Positions 23,023 to 33,036 of a DNA stretch of 64,000 nucleotides are shown in pieces. The notes below the pieces were generated by a model. That model made no database searches, had not been told where the DNA came from, and worked only from the letters and a program-made list of their open reading frames with translations. Position 1 is the first letter of the stretch. Each line of letters starts with the position of its first letter. Origin of the DNA: a virus; IMG/VR virus record IMGVR_UViG_3300023180_007965, positions 20,455 through 84,454 of that record, one strand, 5' to 3'. Made by a program: the position numbers and the translations under genes.

Positions 23023-24993
23023 ATGTCAACAGGGACAAACTCAAGAACAGGATCCCAATCCTCTACTGAATCTTATGCAGAAAGGGAATTAAGGTATTCC
23101 GTTGGTAATTCCTCAGGTAGCCCAACCACAGCTGCGAACAGTTCTATTCACGGATCGAGAGAAGAACAATTAGATAGTGCATCCGCGCAATTAACTTCGA
23201 GGATGTCCAACCTTGGATCTGTTAATCCTAACAAAGGACCAACACCAAGAACTCTATTTTATAATGGTGGTTTTTATTCCTCTGACGATGCTAAATATGG
23301 TCAGTTCCTTTTCTATTCTTTTGGAAGCAATCAGAACACATTTATACAGGAATATTATAAATCCGAGAATAGGGAATTTAACTCTTCTATTTCTTCGGTA
23401 TCCAGTGTTACTGGAAGAGGCGCTAGTAAGAACCCCTCTGCGGGTCAACTTGTTAGAATAACACAAGAAACTCTTAATGAGATCGATGCTTCCATGGGAG
23501 AGGACGGACAAGATTCTTCCGGAAGTCTTGGTACAAGAGGAAATAAATCACTTGTTATAGGGGGAGCTTCTGCTCCATATTACTGGAAAGACTTTTTGTA
23601 CTGTAAGTATTATGGTGCTATCCCAAATAATTATATGGTAACTCTCAGAAGGTTCCCTGCTCCAATGAGAGATAACCTTTCTATACCAGATCAGCTTTTA
23701 GCTTCTGATTTATATAAAAAACAAGGTGCTGGTAGACCCGTTGCCCAGGCAGTAACCTGGTGGGGAGGAAACACAGATAACTCTTTGGATGAGATAATTG
23801 GATTTAGTGCTGGTCTAACATGGCAAGACAAATATCAAAACGACGTTGGCTACCAAAAAGGATTTGACCAAGGATTTTTCAAAAGTGTGCTCGGAAGAGC
23901 TTTTGCTGGTGCTGCTAGTGGTGCAGGGGCAGGTGAACTTTTAGCTACTTTGGGTGACGTTGCAAATATAGCAGTTGCAGCAACCGAAGGTGGTAGGGAT
24001 GAAGTTACCGTTCCTAAAATAAACTATGCATTGAGGGACAAAATGATCTCTGAAGGCGGGCCTCTTTCTGACTTTATATTCGTTTCTGTAGATACTGTGG
24101 ATAAAACATGGGTAAGAGGGAGAGGACTGACTTTTACCGAAAACCCAATAAGACTTAAGTTCCATTATGAGCTAACATCCGTTGGTGAAGTAAACACTAA
24201 AGCTGCAATGCTTGATATCATAGGAAACTTACTTGCTATTGGTACTAATTATGGTAATTTTCTAACCCCAGATATTAGATACGATAACACTTTCCCAGCT
24301 ATTGGATTTCCTGGTGGAGATGAGGGGTTAAGGGCTTTTTATTCAGATCCTATTAAATGGACTAAAACTGCTATTAAATATCTTTCAGATCCTGACGGAT
24401 TAACAATGAATGATCCACAAGCACAGCAATTTAAAGAGTCTGCAGATTCTGTTGAAAAAGCAGTTACTGAGCTTCAAAGTGCAATAAAACAATTAAAGGA
24501 AACCGATATTGGTGGGTTAAACGAACTTATAGAATCTGACGCTGCAATTGGTAACATTATTGCTTTCGCTCTTGCTGACGATTTCGTTGAGAATATACAG
24601 CTTCCGATAGCTATTCAAACCGGTGCACCAACAGGTGAATGGCATTTAGTGGTTGGTAATCCAATGAATCCGATAGCGATGATAGGCAATCTTGTTTGCG
24701 ATGGTGTAAATATAGAATTTAATGAAGTTCTTGGTCCGGATGATTTTCCAACAGAGGTTATGGCAACTTTCACGTTAAAACATGGAAGAGATAGAGAAAG
24801 AGGTGAGATTGAAAGTATGTTTAATAGAGGTGATGGAAGGCTTTACCAAAGTACAATACCAACTTATGCAAACAATCAATCTATCTATAACCAAGGACTT
24901 TCCGATGGAACTGTTGTTCAGACAACCAAGGATGGAACTACACTCACTGATCCTTCGAATGTGGTGGCTCAGAACGGTGGACAAACAAACTAA
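23023..24993 (+). CDS. Tail/baseplate structural protein, possibly tube-cap type
   Basis: This 656-residue protein has a Ser/Thr/Asn-rich first 60 residues, typical of flexible virion proteins. It has NNYMVTLRRFPAPM (about 204-217) and a C-terminal region with EWHLVVGNPMNPIAMIGN and a LGPDDFPTEVMATFTLKHG segment (about 540-590). These read like the beta-barrel of tube-family proteins (gp19/gp48/gp54 type). A Gly/Ala hydrophobic stretch lies near 295-325. It stands at the head of the hub genes, where T4-like phages put the tube cap and initiator. The gp48/gp54 assignment is inference; a different inner-tail protein is possible. Confidence 0.5.
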   Translation: MSTGTNSRTGSQSSTESYAERELRYSVGNSSGSPTTAANSSIHGSREEQLDSASAQLTSRMSNLGSVNPNKGPTPRTLFYNGGFYSSDDAKYGQFLFYSFGSNQNTFIQEYYKSENREFNSSISSVSSVTGRGASKNPSAGQLVRITQETLNEIDASMGEDGQDSSGSLGTRGNKSLVIGGASAPYYWKDFLYCKYYGAIPNNYMVTLRRFPAPMRDNLSIPDQLLASDLYKKQGAGRPVAQAVTWWGGNTDNSLDEIIGFSAGLTWQDKYQNDVGYQKGFDQGFFKSVLGRAFAGAASGAGAGELLATLGDVANIAVAATEGGRDEVTVPKINYALRDKMISEGGPLSDFIFVSVDTVDKTWVRGRGLTFTENPIRLKFHYELTSVGEVNTKAAMLDIIGNLLAIGTNYGNFLTPDIRYDNTFPAIGFPGGDEGLRAFYSDPIKWTKTAIKYLSDPDGLTMNDPQAQQFKESADSVEKAVTELQSAIKQLKETDIGGLNELIESDAAIGNIIAFALADDFVENIQLPIAIQTGAPTGEWHLVVGNPMNPIAMIGNLVCDGVNIEFNEVLGPDDFPTEVMATFTLKHGRDRERGEIESMFNRGDGRLYQSTIPTYANNQSIYNQGLSDGTVVQTTKDGTTLTDPSNVVAQNGGQTN

Positions 24994-25004
24994 TATTTTA
25001 TGTT

Positions 25005-25589
25005 ATGCTTGAAATAGACATATTAGCAAGAAACAAAAACATATTTAATCCCGATAGCAAGGAACAGCAGAGAAACTATGGTATCTGGGACCTGGCAAGA
25101 TCTAGCATATCATATAAAAATGTGGATGTAAGATTTAAAAAGTATTTTGTTGTAAAAGAAGACGAGCAAATGAGACCAGACCTAATGGCATATAAAATGT
25201 ATGGTTCTATGTCTTATACTGGTAGTCTTTTAAAAGTAAATGGCGTGTGTAATCCCTTTGCCATAAGTGTTGGTGAAGTTTTTGCAGCTCCAACTACCAA
25301 GTCTATTGACAGCATGTTATCAACAAAAGCTTCACTACTACGGAAAGACGAAGCAAATAATAATCCAAATTCTGAGTTTAGAAAGTCACAGGAGCAAAGG
25401 AAATTTAAGGTAAGTGATTCTAGAAAAGATTTCTTAGACCGAAGGTCAAAGGCAAAAAATCCTACCCCACAGATTTTGCCACCTAACATATTACAAGACG
25501 GAGAAAGGCAGACAGTTAGGACTAATTCGGTTATTGGATTGGCACCGGATGTAAGTAACGCGGCTCCTAATCCAAACGCTAATATTTAA
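25005..25589 (+). CDS. Baseplate protein with LysM/gp53-like segment
   Basis: This 194-residue protein contains RPDLMAYKMYG (about 58-68), then a hydrophobic stretch and NGVCNPFAISVGEVFAAP (about 79-96). Order and wording resemble the LysM-like fold of phage baseplate proteins such as T4 gp53 and P2 gpX, in which the chain asks for an 'iA..lYg' turn, an 'N.i.nPf' loop and a final 'l.iP'. The C-terminal half is polar and proline-rich. It sits between a tube-like gene and the hub gene, consistent with a small baseplate part. Confidence 0.5.
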   Translation: MLEIDILARNKNIFNPDSKEQQRNYGIWDLARSSISYKNVDVRFKKYFVVKEDEQMRPDLMAYKMYGSMSYTGSLLKVNGVCNPFAISVGEVFAAPTTKSIDSMLSTKASLLRKDEANNNPNSEFRKSQEQRKFKVSDSRKDFLDRRSKAKNPTPQILPPNILQDGERQTVRTNSVIGLAPDVSNAAPNPNANI

Positions 25590-25594
25590 AACAT

Positions 25595-27088
25595 ATGGCA
25601 TCTGACCAGATTATTATAAATAACTTTTCCAAAACTAGTATTAGGTTAGATGAATTGGTTGTTCCTAATAGAACTGGCGAACAAACACCCAATTCCTCGT
25701 TAGCAAGTGATGCTGATGATAAATCATGGGGTGCTTATAGGCCCGTGGTTTTTATAAATGGGTATTATGTTGATCAGCAAATGGATTATTTTGAGTTTTT
25801 ACAAATTGATTTTCTACCCACTGTAAGGCTAAGTTTTACGATGAACGATCCAATGTTTGTTAGTGTAAATTATCCTAAGGATGGTGATATAATATCGATG
25901 TACATTAGGTCTAAAGAGGAAATTTACAAACCTATTAGGATGGACTTTAATATCTTGAATGTTCGCTCCTCACAATCACAGGACCCTGAGGGTAATAAAA
26001 TAAGATATACGATTCTTGGGGAAACTAGAATCCCTGGTTTATACTCGGAGGTTTCTAAAGCTTTCCGTACTATGACATCATATGATGCTCTTTTTGAGGT
26101 TTCACAAGATCTAAATTTAGGTTTTTCTTCGAACGATAGCGCTCTCGACGATACCATGACATGGATATGCCCAAACTTTTCATATTATAACTTTATACAT
26201 GAAATTTGCGAGAGATCTTATAAGAATGACGAGAGCTTTTACCGTGTTTGGATTGATCCGTATTACAATTTAACTTTTGTAAACATGCATAACCAGCTAA
26301 CTGCTGATGATTATGTACAACAGGTAAAGGTTATTAGAGGTGGTGATACTGCTAATGATACATTCTTGGCCGAAACTGAACTTGATATGCAAGAAATGCC
26401 TTTGGCCTTAACCAACCAAAGGGGATCTGGTGATCTTCCCTTCTTTATTAATAACTTTACATTACTTTCCAAATCTGGTAACACCTCAAATAAGTACGGC
26501 TACATCCAGGAGGTCCAGTTTTATGACGAGGCGATAGTTCCTGAAAAATCCTTTGCTGAGAAGTATGTCAAATATACTATTGAAACAAGTACCTCCGATT
26601 TTGTTGGAGAGAACCAGGTATTGCAAAAAGGTAGACCTAAGGAGGATTTATACAAGGTTGAGGTTAGAAAAGCATGGTATGGTTCACTCAACAACTCCAC
26701 TAGTGGAGTGCATGATAACTTCATCCAAGCTCTTATACAGAACGAATTTAATTTGGGGGACCTTGAGAAATTTACACTTAAGGTTGAACTCAGCGGTTAC
26801 TATGCTGGAATTTATAGAGGGCAAGCAGTGCCGGTCATCCTTTATGCAAACGAGCAGGGGAAAAGAAAAGAAAATACTGGTGTATCAAATGACCAAAAAC
26901 CCGAAAGTGAAACAAATCCAGTACTTGATAGATTCCTATCCGGAATTTATGTGGTGAGCGCTATGGAAGTTAGGTATGATATCCTCAGAGGTGTGTACCA
27001 AGTGCTTCATTTGAATAAGAGGGAATGGACATTGAATAGCGCTGGAGCTTTCCCTAAATCTTTCCCCATTAATCTCCTAACTGGATAA
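25595..27088 (+). CDS. Baseplate hub protein, gp27/gpD-like
   Basis: This 497-residue protein has no enzyme motif. It reads as the two-barrel hub fold: an N-terminal barrel with LPTVRLSFTMNDPMF (about 73-87) and a middle domain with SYDALFEVSQDLNLGF (about 163-178). The next helix carries FSYYNFIHEICERSY, followed by FYRVWIDPYYNLTFVNM, the order found in gp27 and late-control-D proteins. A spike gene follows two genes later, as hub and spike genes often do. It probably forms the trimeric baseplate centre that holds the spike. Identification is by segment order, not by a single diagnostic motif. Confidence 0.55.
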   Translation: MASDQIIINNFSKTSIRLDELVVPNRTGEQTPNSSLASDADDKSWGAYRPVVFINGYYVDQQMDYFEFLQIDFLPTVRLSFTMNDPMFVSVNYPKDGDIISMYIRSKEEIYKPIRMDFNILNVRSSQSQDPEGNKIRYTILGETRIPGLYSEVSKAFRTMTSYDALFEVSQDLNLGFSSNDSALDDTMTWICPNFSYYNFIHEICERSYKNDESFYRVWIDPYYNLTFVNMHNQLTADDYVQQVKVIRGGDTANDTFLAETELDMQEMPLALTNQRGSGDLPFFINNFTLLSKSGNTSNKYGYIQEVQFYDEAIVPEKSFAEKYVKYTIETSTSDFVGENQVLQKGRPKEDLYKVEVRKAWYGSLNNSTSGVHDNFIQALIQNEFNLGDLEKFTLKVELSGYYAGIYRGQAVPVILYANEQGKRKENTGVSNDQKPESETNPVLDRFLSGIYVVSAMEVRYDILRGVYQVLHLNKREWTLNSAGAFPKSFPINLLTG

Positions 27089-27112
27089 ATATAGTAAAAT
27101 AATAGAACCCCT

Positions 27113-29368
27113 ATGGGAATCAGAGCAACAGATAAGAATAGAAATTTATTTTTAAAGGGTTTTAAGTTATCCAATTCAGGAAAGAACGAAGACCCTACCT
27201 ATTTGGGTTTTAAGATCGTGTTTGATCCTGGTATACTTCCAATCAATCCTGATTATGGATGGGCTCCAAGTCCATTGTTAAGAGCCCAGAATTATACGCT
27301 TGATTCCGGTGCTGGAGCTGCTACTAATTTGCAAAACCCCTTCGGACAACCGCAGTATTTGAGAAGACAGAGCGACGTAACTTATTACTCTGCTTATAAT
27401 TACCTTCTAGAAAGGGAAGCAAATTTCCCTGGAGGCGACACACAAAGAAGAGCACAAGCATTAAGGCAATTTCAAAAACTTTTGCAGGAAATAAATACAA
27501 ATTCTCCTTGGTTTTTCCAATCCATAGAAGGACTTAATACACTTGATAAAATATCTAAAAGCGGATTTCAAGACCAAGAAGATGTAGACACATTCGATCC
27601 ACAAAGAACTAGAGACAAGGCTTTGGTAATAAATTGTCTGGAATCTTTAAACCTTAGAATAAGTGCCCTAGCAGATCTTTATAACCAAGCAACTTTTGAT
27701 GCTGATAATATGAGGTATTTGGTTCCTAGAAATCTAAGAAAATTCACCATGTGGATTTTTGTTACTGAGATTAGAAATTTTTTCAAGACAAGTAGGTTAA
27801 CAGCATCTAGTACAGCTTTATCTGCTATTGACAACTTAAGCTCTTTGCTTTCTACAAATAACAATCCAGGGTCATCTATTGTTTCACAAGAAAGTGGTCA
27901 ATATAGTGTAGATGGATTTAATCTTGGTTCTGAAACATCTCAAGGTGGTGGAGGTGGAGGTGCTTTTTCATCTTTTGTAAATAATGTTTTTAGCGGATCC
28001 GGTCTTCAAAACGACGTACAGGCTTTAACGAATCAGCAAGATCAAACCGGTATAAAGCCAGTTTTAATTTATGAGTGTAGCCAATGTGAGTTTGATTTTA
28101 GTGACAGTACTCCTCTAAAAAGCACTATAGATATGGGATCAAGTAATGCCGATCCAGAGGATCAGTCTTTTAGGATACATGTAGGAAAGGTTAGAACGAA
28201 AAACCAATACCCAAATATTAGGGCTGACAAAAAGCCTTTGGTTCTTGCGGATGGTTGGGATCAAAACAGATCGAGTTACCAATTCCTTGGGGACGATACA
28301 CTTTCTTTAGAGAGTTTTCTTGGACTTGGTCAGCAAGCTTTAACTAATGTGGTTTCGAATGCAGTATCTGATTTGGTAAACGAGGGCATTAATCAATTTA
28401 TAGATCCTGCTTTAAGTGGAATCGACCAGTCTTTATTAGGAAACATATATTCGTTTAACCCATCACAACTTGGTAGATTGACTAGTCAAAACGGATCTTT
28501 CGGTTTTAACAATTTGGAGAATTTTTTAAACGGGGCAGCTGAAACCGGAATTGATAATATATTCAAAGGAAACTTGCCGAACCCACAAACTATGGGTGAA
28601 GGTGGTCCGAAGGAAAGAGTGTATCCTCCAGTTCCTCCAACTGACGTATATGAAGGAGTACCTGGCGAAGATCTAGGAGTTCCTGATAGAGTGTATCCTC
28701 AGGTAAATGATGACGTTTACGAAAATGTTCCTGGTGAGGATCTAGGAGTTCCTGATAGAGTGTATCCTCAGGTAAATGATGACGTTTACGAAAATGTTCC
28801 TGGTGAAGATCTCGGAGTTCCTGATAGGGTGTATCCACCTAGTAGTGGTGATGCATATGATGACGTTCCTGGAACTGATTTAGGTGTTCCTGATAGAGCA
28901 TATCCACCTAGTAGTGGTGATGCATATGATGAAGTTCCTGGAACTGACCTTGGAGTTCCCGATAGGCAATATAAATTCGAAAGATCTGGGGATGTTTATG
29001 ACAATGTCCCTGGCGCTGATCTTGGCGTACCAGATCGAAATTATACTTCTAACCTAAACGATGACGTTTACACGGATAGGAATTTCACTACCGATTCTCT
29101 CGAAACCTCAAAAGTGTATGGTGAAAGTTCACAAGTATCCTCCAGAGGTGAATTAAGATCCCCAGAAAATAACTTTACACAACCTCCGGGAACAGTTTAT
29201 TCTTCTTCAAGAAAAAACCCGACCTCTGGCGAAATTGGAAACGTTTATCCAGTTACTAATGGTGATTTTATAATTGAGAATCCACTTAATTTGGGGAACT
29301 CAAAACCTGCTGATAAATATAATGTTAGCCTTGGTGATTATAACCCAGATGATTACGAGGAGCAATAA
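27113..29368 (+). CDS. Tail-tube/baseplate-associated protein with proline-rich repeats
   Basis: This 751-residue protein has an N-terminal part (about 1-400) containing YLGFKIVFDP, then LRKFTMWIFVTEIRNFF (about 206-222) and LIYECSQCEFDFS (about 319-331). This reads like the barrel of tube-family proteins, perhaps a tube initiator. A glycine run sits near 280-285. Residues 503-642 are six tandem repeats of about 23 residues (VYPQVNDDVYENVP then GEDLGVPDR). The tail (643-751) is Ser/Asn/Pro-rich. It lies between hub and spike genes. The repeat arm could be a flexible linker or act as a measuring or docking element; its role is not known. Confidence 0.5.
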   Translation: MGIRATDKNRNLFLKGFKLSNSGKNEDPTYLGFKIVFDPGILPINPDYGWAPSPLLRAQNYTLDSGAGAATNLQNPFGQPQYLRRQSDVTYYSAYNYLLEREANFPGGDTQRRAQALRQFQKLLQEINTNSPWFFQSIEGLNTLDKISKSGFQDQEDVDTFDPQRTRDKALVINCLESLNLRISALADLYNQATFDADNMRYLVPRNLRKFTMWIFVTEIRNFFKTSRLTASSTALSAIDNLSSLLSTNNNPGSSIVSQESGQYSVDGFNLGSETSQGGGGGGAFSSFVNNVFSGSGLQNDVQALTNQQDQTGIKPVLIYECSQCEFDFSDSTPLKSTIDMGSSNADPEDQSFRIHVGKVRTKNQYPNIRADKKPLVLADGWDQNRSSYQFLGDDTLSLESFLGLGQQALTNVVSNAVSDLVNEGINQFIDPALSGIDQSLLGNIYSFNPSQLGRLTSQNGSFGFNNLENFLNGAAETGIDNIFKGNLPNPQTMGEGGPKERVYPPVPPTDVYEGVPGEDLGVPDRVYPQVNDDVYENVPGEDLGVPDRVYPQVNDDVYENVPGEDLGVPDRVYPPSSGDAYDDVPGTDLGVPDRAYPPSSGDAYDEVPGTDLGVPDRQYKFERSGDVYDNVPGADLGVPDRNYTSNLNDDVYTDRNFTTDSLETSKVYGESSQVSSRGELRSPENNFTQPPGTVYSSSRKNPTSGEIGNVYPVTNGDFIIENPLNLGNSKPADKYNVSLGDYNPDDYEEQ
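28619..29038 (+). repeat. Six tandem ~69-base repeats encoding VYP...DLGVPDR units
   Basis: Six in-frame units of 23-24 residues share Y-P, D-V/A-Y, V-P-G-x-D-L-G-V-P-D-R. Units 2 and 3 are almost identical in DNA, while the others differ. This suggests ongoing expansion and contraction of the array. Confidence 0.88.
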
Positions 29369-29380
29369 AATATTGAGTGA

Positions 29381-30055
29381 ATGCCTTATAATCCGCCTAA
29401 AATATATCTTGGTGAAATAGTAGATATTGATGACCCACTAAAAGATGGAAGGGCAAAGATAAAGGTATTTGGACTTTTCGATGAGCTGGAAACTGAGGAT
29501 ATACCATGGGCAAGCCAAGTGAATGGTATTTCGTTTGGTGGGAGTGGTAACGGAAGGCTTTCTGTTCCTAGAGTAGGTTCTGTTGTAGCATGTGAATTTG
29601 ATGGGCAGAACTATTACAGAATGGTTTACTATGGTGAGTGGGAAAGCTCACCAGAGATGCTAGCTGAGATTAGTGATTCGTATGAAGGGGCACACTCATT
29701 TGTTTATGACGTTGGTGCGGAACCAGGTCCTTTAAAAATATTTTATACCAAGAAAAAGGGATTGAATCTAGCCCTTGGCGATGCTAAGGTTCAATTGGAC
29801 ACTCAAGACGGAGGTCAACTTAGGGTAGTAATTGAGATGGGAAGTGACCAGATTAGGATGGAAAATAATAAGGTCATTATCAATTCTAATAATATAGAAT
29901 TAGGAGAGGCAGCGATAGAATCCGTTATTAAGGGGAACACGTTCCAAACATATTTTAATAACCATACACATATTGGTAACCTTGGTGGTCCAACCTCACC
30001 CCCTGTAATACCTTCGGATCCAACACATTTGTCCAACATATCTAAAACAAAGTAA
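29381..30055 (+). CDS. Baseplate central spike (gp5/gpV-like, no lysozyme domain)
   Basis: This 224-residue protein has an N-terminal OB-fold (about 5-92): LGEIVDIDDPLKDGRAKIKV, then LSVPRVGSVVACEFDG, typical of gp5 N-terminal and gpV domains. Residues about 115-178 are short alternating strands, fitting an intertwined beta-helix. The tip has NNHTHIG (193-199) with an HxH pair, the metal-binding signature of phage spike tips. Unlike T4 gp5 there is no lysozyme domain in the middle. It would pierce the outer membrane on contraction. It follows the repeat protein by 12 bases and precedes a very large protein by 3. Confidence 0.82.
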   Translation: MPYNPPKIYLGEIVDIDDPLKDGRAKIKVFGLFDELETEDIPWASQVNGISFGGSGNGRLSVPRVGSVVACEFDGQNYYRMVYYGEWESSPEMLAEISDSYEGAHSFVYDVGAEPGPLKIFYTKKKGLNLALGDAKVQLDTQDGGQLRVVIEMGSDQIRMENNKVIINSNNIELGEAAIESVIKGNTFQTYFNNHTHIGNLGGPTSPPVIPSDPTHLSNISKTK

Positions 30056-30058
30056 TAT

Positions 30059-33025
30059 ATGCCTGTTTTACCGGACAAAATATTAGAGGATTTTGAAATA
30101 GATGCATTTTTTGATAGAGTAAACGTTTCAGCGGAAAAGATAATTAGTGACCCTAAGTTTAAGTTAACAACTCCGAATTTACCTGGACTTTCTTTACTTC
30201 TTAAACTTCAAATAAGGGTATTTGAGAAAAGTTTAGCCTCTTCTTTTGCTCCTATATTTTTAGGCAAAAAAGCTTTAACCGGTGGATTCAAAGAAATTAA
30301 AGATACTTTCGAAGCCCTAAAGAGTCTTTTCCAAAACCCATTGCAGTTTTTACTAGATGAAGGAGTAAATAGCGTGCTTAATGAATTCCCATTTCCTATA
30401 AAATTGGAGATAGGAGGTGGACCTGACATTAATTATAATCCACCAGAGGGCGATGGTAGGGCTTTTAATTCTTTTGAGGATTATTCCTATGTGGGTGTTT
30501 TTAATTCTAGCGGGTTACCTTCATCTGGGCAATATACAACACAACAATCATCTATACCTAATATTTCTGAGGTTACAATTAGTAAAATCACAAACAGCGG
30601 ATTTGATAACACATTCCTAGAAAGGATAGTTTCAGGTGATGAGATTCAAATATCTGATGATAATTTTTTAGGTACCTTTATAGTAAACTCTTCAATTTTT
30701 CTTAGCGAAGACCAAAGTGTAAGATTGAATCTTTCGGTTAAGTCCATTAAAAATCTAAAAAATGGAAAGGGTGAAAACACTATACCTGGTTTTAACCTAT
30801 CAAGTTTAAAGCTTAATGGGTGTCAGTTAGCTACTCGGTCTTTTTTGCAAGCTGATGGAACACTAAGAATGCCTTTAAGTTCATTGGGATTAAACATTCC
30901 TTTATTATCCTCAGTTTCTTTTGTACTTGGTGATTTTGAAAATGTTCAGGACTCTTCACCTACAAAGCAGTATATTAAAAAGCTGTCCGATGAAACTGGT
31001 GTGGAATTTCAAGAATTATTGGGTGGTGTTTTGGAGGGTAAATTTCCATCTTTGGATTTTGCAAAGATTCAGGAGGAAACCCAAGCTGGTATTGAAAATT
31101 CTAATGAGCAAAGTAAGAAGGACTTAATAGTACTTGCTAGGTTATTGGAAATTGCTGTAACCAATCCTTGCTTTTTAATAGCAATAATTATAAATTATTT
31201 AAAATTACTTCTTTTGCCAATTAGGGTTGTCGTTGGGGTTCTAAAGGGTCTTGGCGAATTGATTTCAGGTCCAATTAAACTCATCAAGACGGTAATTAAA
31301 GGAATTACAGACCCAATAGGATTGATTTGCGATCTTGTATCGAAATCATTTTTGGAGGTATTACGACCCTATATTCAAAGTCCATTACAAGCTTCTAATA
31401 TTACATGGGAAGAAGCACTCAACGATCCCGATGATCCAAGTAGGGGTTTACAACCTTTGGTTTCTGATATGGTTTGTGGAGATTTTTCTAAGAAGTTAAA
31501 AAATTATGTTCCTAATCCAAGTTTCTTTGAAAATTTAAATAACAGTTTAAATATTGAAAGTGAAAAAGAAAATGGCCCCCAAATTACATTTGATCTAATA
31601 ACAGAAGGTGATTTTCCAAAGGAAGGACAAGTTTTAGTTAATTCAGATAAAATATCTAAGATAACTAACTTCAAGGTTTCTTCTTTTTCAAATGCTGTTG
31701 AAAATGCATTACCATATCTAGCATATCTTACACCGGGGGACGAGTTTAGTTTTCAGTTTGATGATCAAAGTGGAAAATATAGAATTAGTACGAAGAATTT
31801 CGTTAGAAATGAGGGATCATCTTATTTTGATATAAATGTTGTACTAGTTAAAAGTATATTGGATTTAGCAAAGGAAAAGTCTATAGGGGATTTATTACTT
31901 GCTGGTATTAATATCGATTCTTTAAAAGCTAGTTTAAGTATTACAAATCCTGATAGGGAATTCTTATTTATAATAGAAAGGTATCTGCCAATTAAAGTAG
32001 TGGTAGCTTGGGAAGCTATAAAAGGAATAATAGCTGTTTTTGGTGGATTAGCCCAACAGGTTCCTTCCCTAATACCAGCTGTACTTAGAAGTATATTAGG
32101 ATTGAATGAAGGCAAAAGCAGGGCTGAAATTGAAAGTCAACTGGATGGTGGTTTTAACTCTCCTGAAACATTGATTGATTCTACATCGGAAGTTCTTCAA
32201 CTTTTATTTAATGTCCCAATTGATTCTTTTTTGCAGACTTATTCTACCGAGTCAGATAGAGTTATGAGCTTGGATAAGCCTGGTTTAATATTGGAGGGCA
32301 ATAACAAAAGGGGAAGAAGAATAAGATTAGTAAATAGGGGAGTGTTTCCAATTAGGAGAAATGAGAATCAAAAAAATGCATTAGATGCTGCTTATGATGT
32401 TGTACAAAATGAAAAAAAAGATTTGGAGCCTGGTGTGGAGGACATTTTTTATGACCTATATGATCTTTTAGATTCCAACGGCTTGGATACTGCTATTTAT
32501 AGAAACAAGATTTCTCCTCTTCCGGGTGTAGCTACTTACCGCTCTTATAGCTTCGGTCAGCAATTTTTGAATTTTAGTAAGGATGGAGTTGGTGGTGGAT
32601 TATTTGAGGGAAAAGAACCATTTTATCCCTTCAGACTTCGAGGAAGGCAGGATTTTTATTGGGGAGCTTTAAATGTAAAGGAGCTTGGGGATAGCGTTAA
32701 GATAAGAGCTTGGATTTTATTAATCATAAATAATGTTCCTTGGTTTAACGATAAAAGAAAAAATTTCACTTTTGATAGCTCCCTTTCCGCAAAAAAATTT
32801 AACCTGGAAGACACGAATATAGTTGTTTATGGAAATGATTATAACCAGGATGAAGTGAAAAGGAAAATAATATTTAGTGGATCTGTTTACGATGCATTAA
32901 ATAAATACAAGATTACCAAATTATCGTATGATAAAAAGGAGTCCTATTACAAACTTAGGGTTAAAATTTTGCGTGAGATAGTTTTCGTTACTGATTTTGC
33001 TCTTCCTTCCCTTCTTGAAAGCTAA
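30059..33025 (+). CDS. Very large baseplate/tail protein with hydrophobic helices, role unknown
   Basis: This 988-residue protein begins MPVLPDKILEDFEIDAFF. Two parts are strongly hydrophobic and helical: about 365-430 (CFLIAIIINYLKLLLLPIR, then glycine-flanked helices) and about 640-680 (LPIKVVVAWEAIKGIIAVF). They could enter a membrane or pack inside a tube. The first 350 residues look beta-rich; the C-terminus (about 820-988) is basic and aromatic. No motif settles its role. Position right after the spike suggests a hub-associated or tape-measure-like protein, but it lacks the long uninterrupted coiled coil usual for tape measures. It is followed by a late-promoter motif for the next unit. 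Confidence 0.45.
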   Translation: MPVLPDKILEDFEIDAFFDRVNVSAEKIISDPKFKLTTPNLPGLSLLLKLQIRVFEKSLASSFAPIFLGKKALTGGFKEIKDTFEALKSLFQNPLQFLLDEGVNSVLNEFPFPIKLEIGGGPDINYNPPEGDGRAFNSFEDYSYVGVFNSSGLPSSGQYTTQQSSIPNISEVTISKITNSGFDNTFLERIVSGDEIQISDDNFLGTFIVNSSIFLSEDQSVRLNLSVKSIKNLKNGKGENTIPGFNLSSLKLNGCQLATRSFLQADGTLRMPLSSLGLNIPLLSSVSFVLGDFENVQDSSPTKQYIKKLSDETGVEFQELLGGVLEGKFPSLDFAKIQEETQAGIENSNEQSKKDLIVLARLLEIAVTNPCFLIAIIINYLKLLLLPIRVVVGVLKGLGELISGPIKLIKTVIKGITDPIGLICDLVSKSFLEVLRPYIQSPLQASNITWEEALNDPDDPSRGLQPLVSDMVCGDFSKKLKNYVPNPSFFENLNNSLNIESEKENGPQITFDLITEGDFPKEGQVLVNSDKISKITNFKVSSFSNAVENALPYLAYLTPGDEFSFQFDDQSGKYRISTKNFVRNEGSSYFDINVVLVKSILDLAKEKSIGDLLLAGINIDSLKASLSITNPDREFLFIIERYLPIKVVVAWEAIKGIIAVFGGLAQQVPSLIPAVLRSILGLNEGKSRAEIESQLDGGFNSPETLIDSTSEVLQLLFNVPIDSFLQTYSTESDRVMSLDKPGLILEGNNKRGRRIRLVNRGVFPIRRNENQKNALDAAYDVVQNEKKDLEPGVEDIFYDLYDLLDSNGLDTAIYRNKISPLPGVATYRSYSFGQQFLNFSKDGVGGGLFEGKEPFYPFRLRGRQDFYWGALNVKELGDSVKIRAWILLIINNVPWFNDKRKNFTFDSSLSAKKFNLEDTNIVVYGNDYNQDEVKRKIIFSGSVYDALNKYKITKLSYDKKESYYKLRVKILREIVFVTDFALPSLLES

Positions 33026-33036
33026 TTTTGTTATTA

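Noticed and set aside
23013-23025. CTATATAAATG, close to the T4 late box
   Set aside because: It runs into the ATG at 23023, so transcripts started from it could not include that start codon; probably chance in an A-rich leader.
30059-33025. Reading the 988-residue protein as the tape measure
   Set aside because: It lacks a long helical repeat and has beta-rich ends; its location after the spike is not decisive, so the call was left open.
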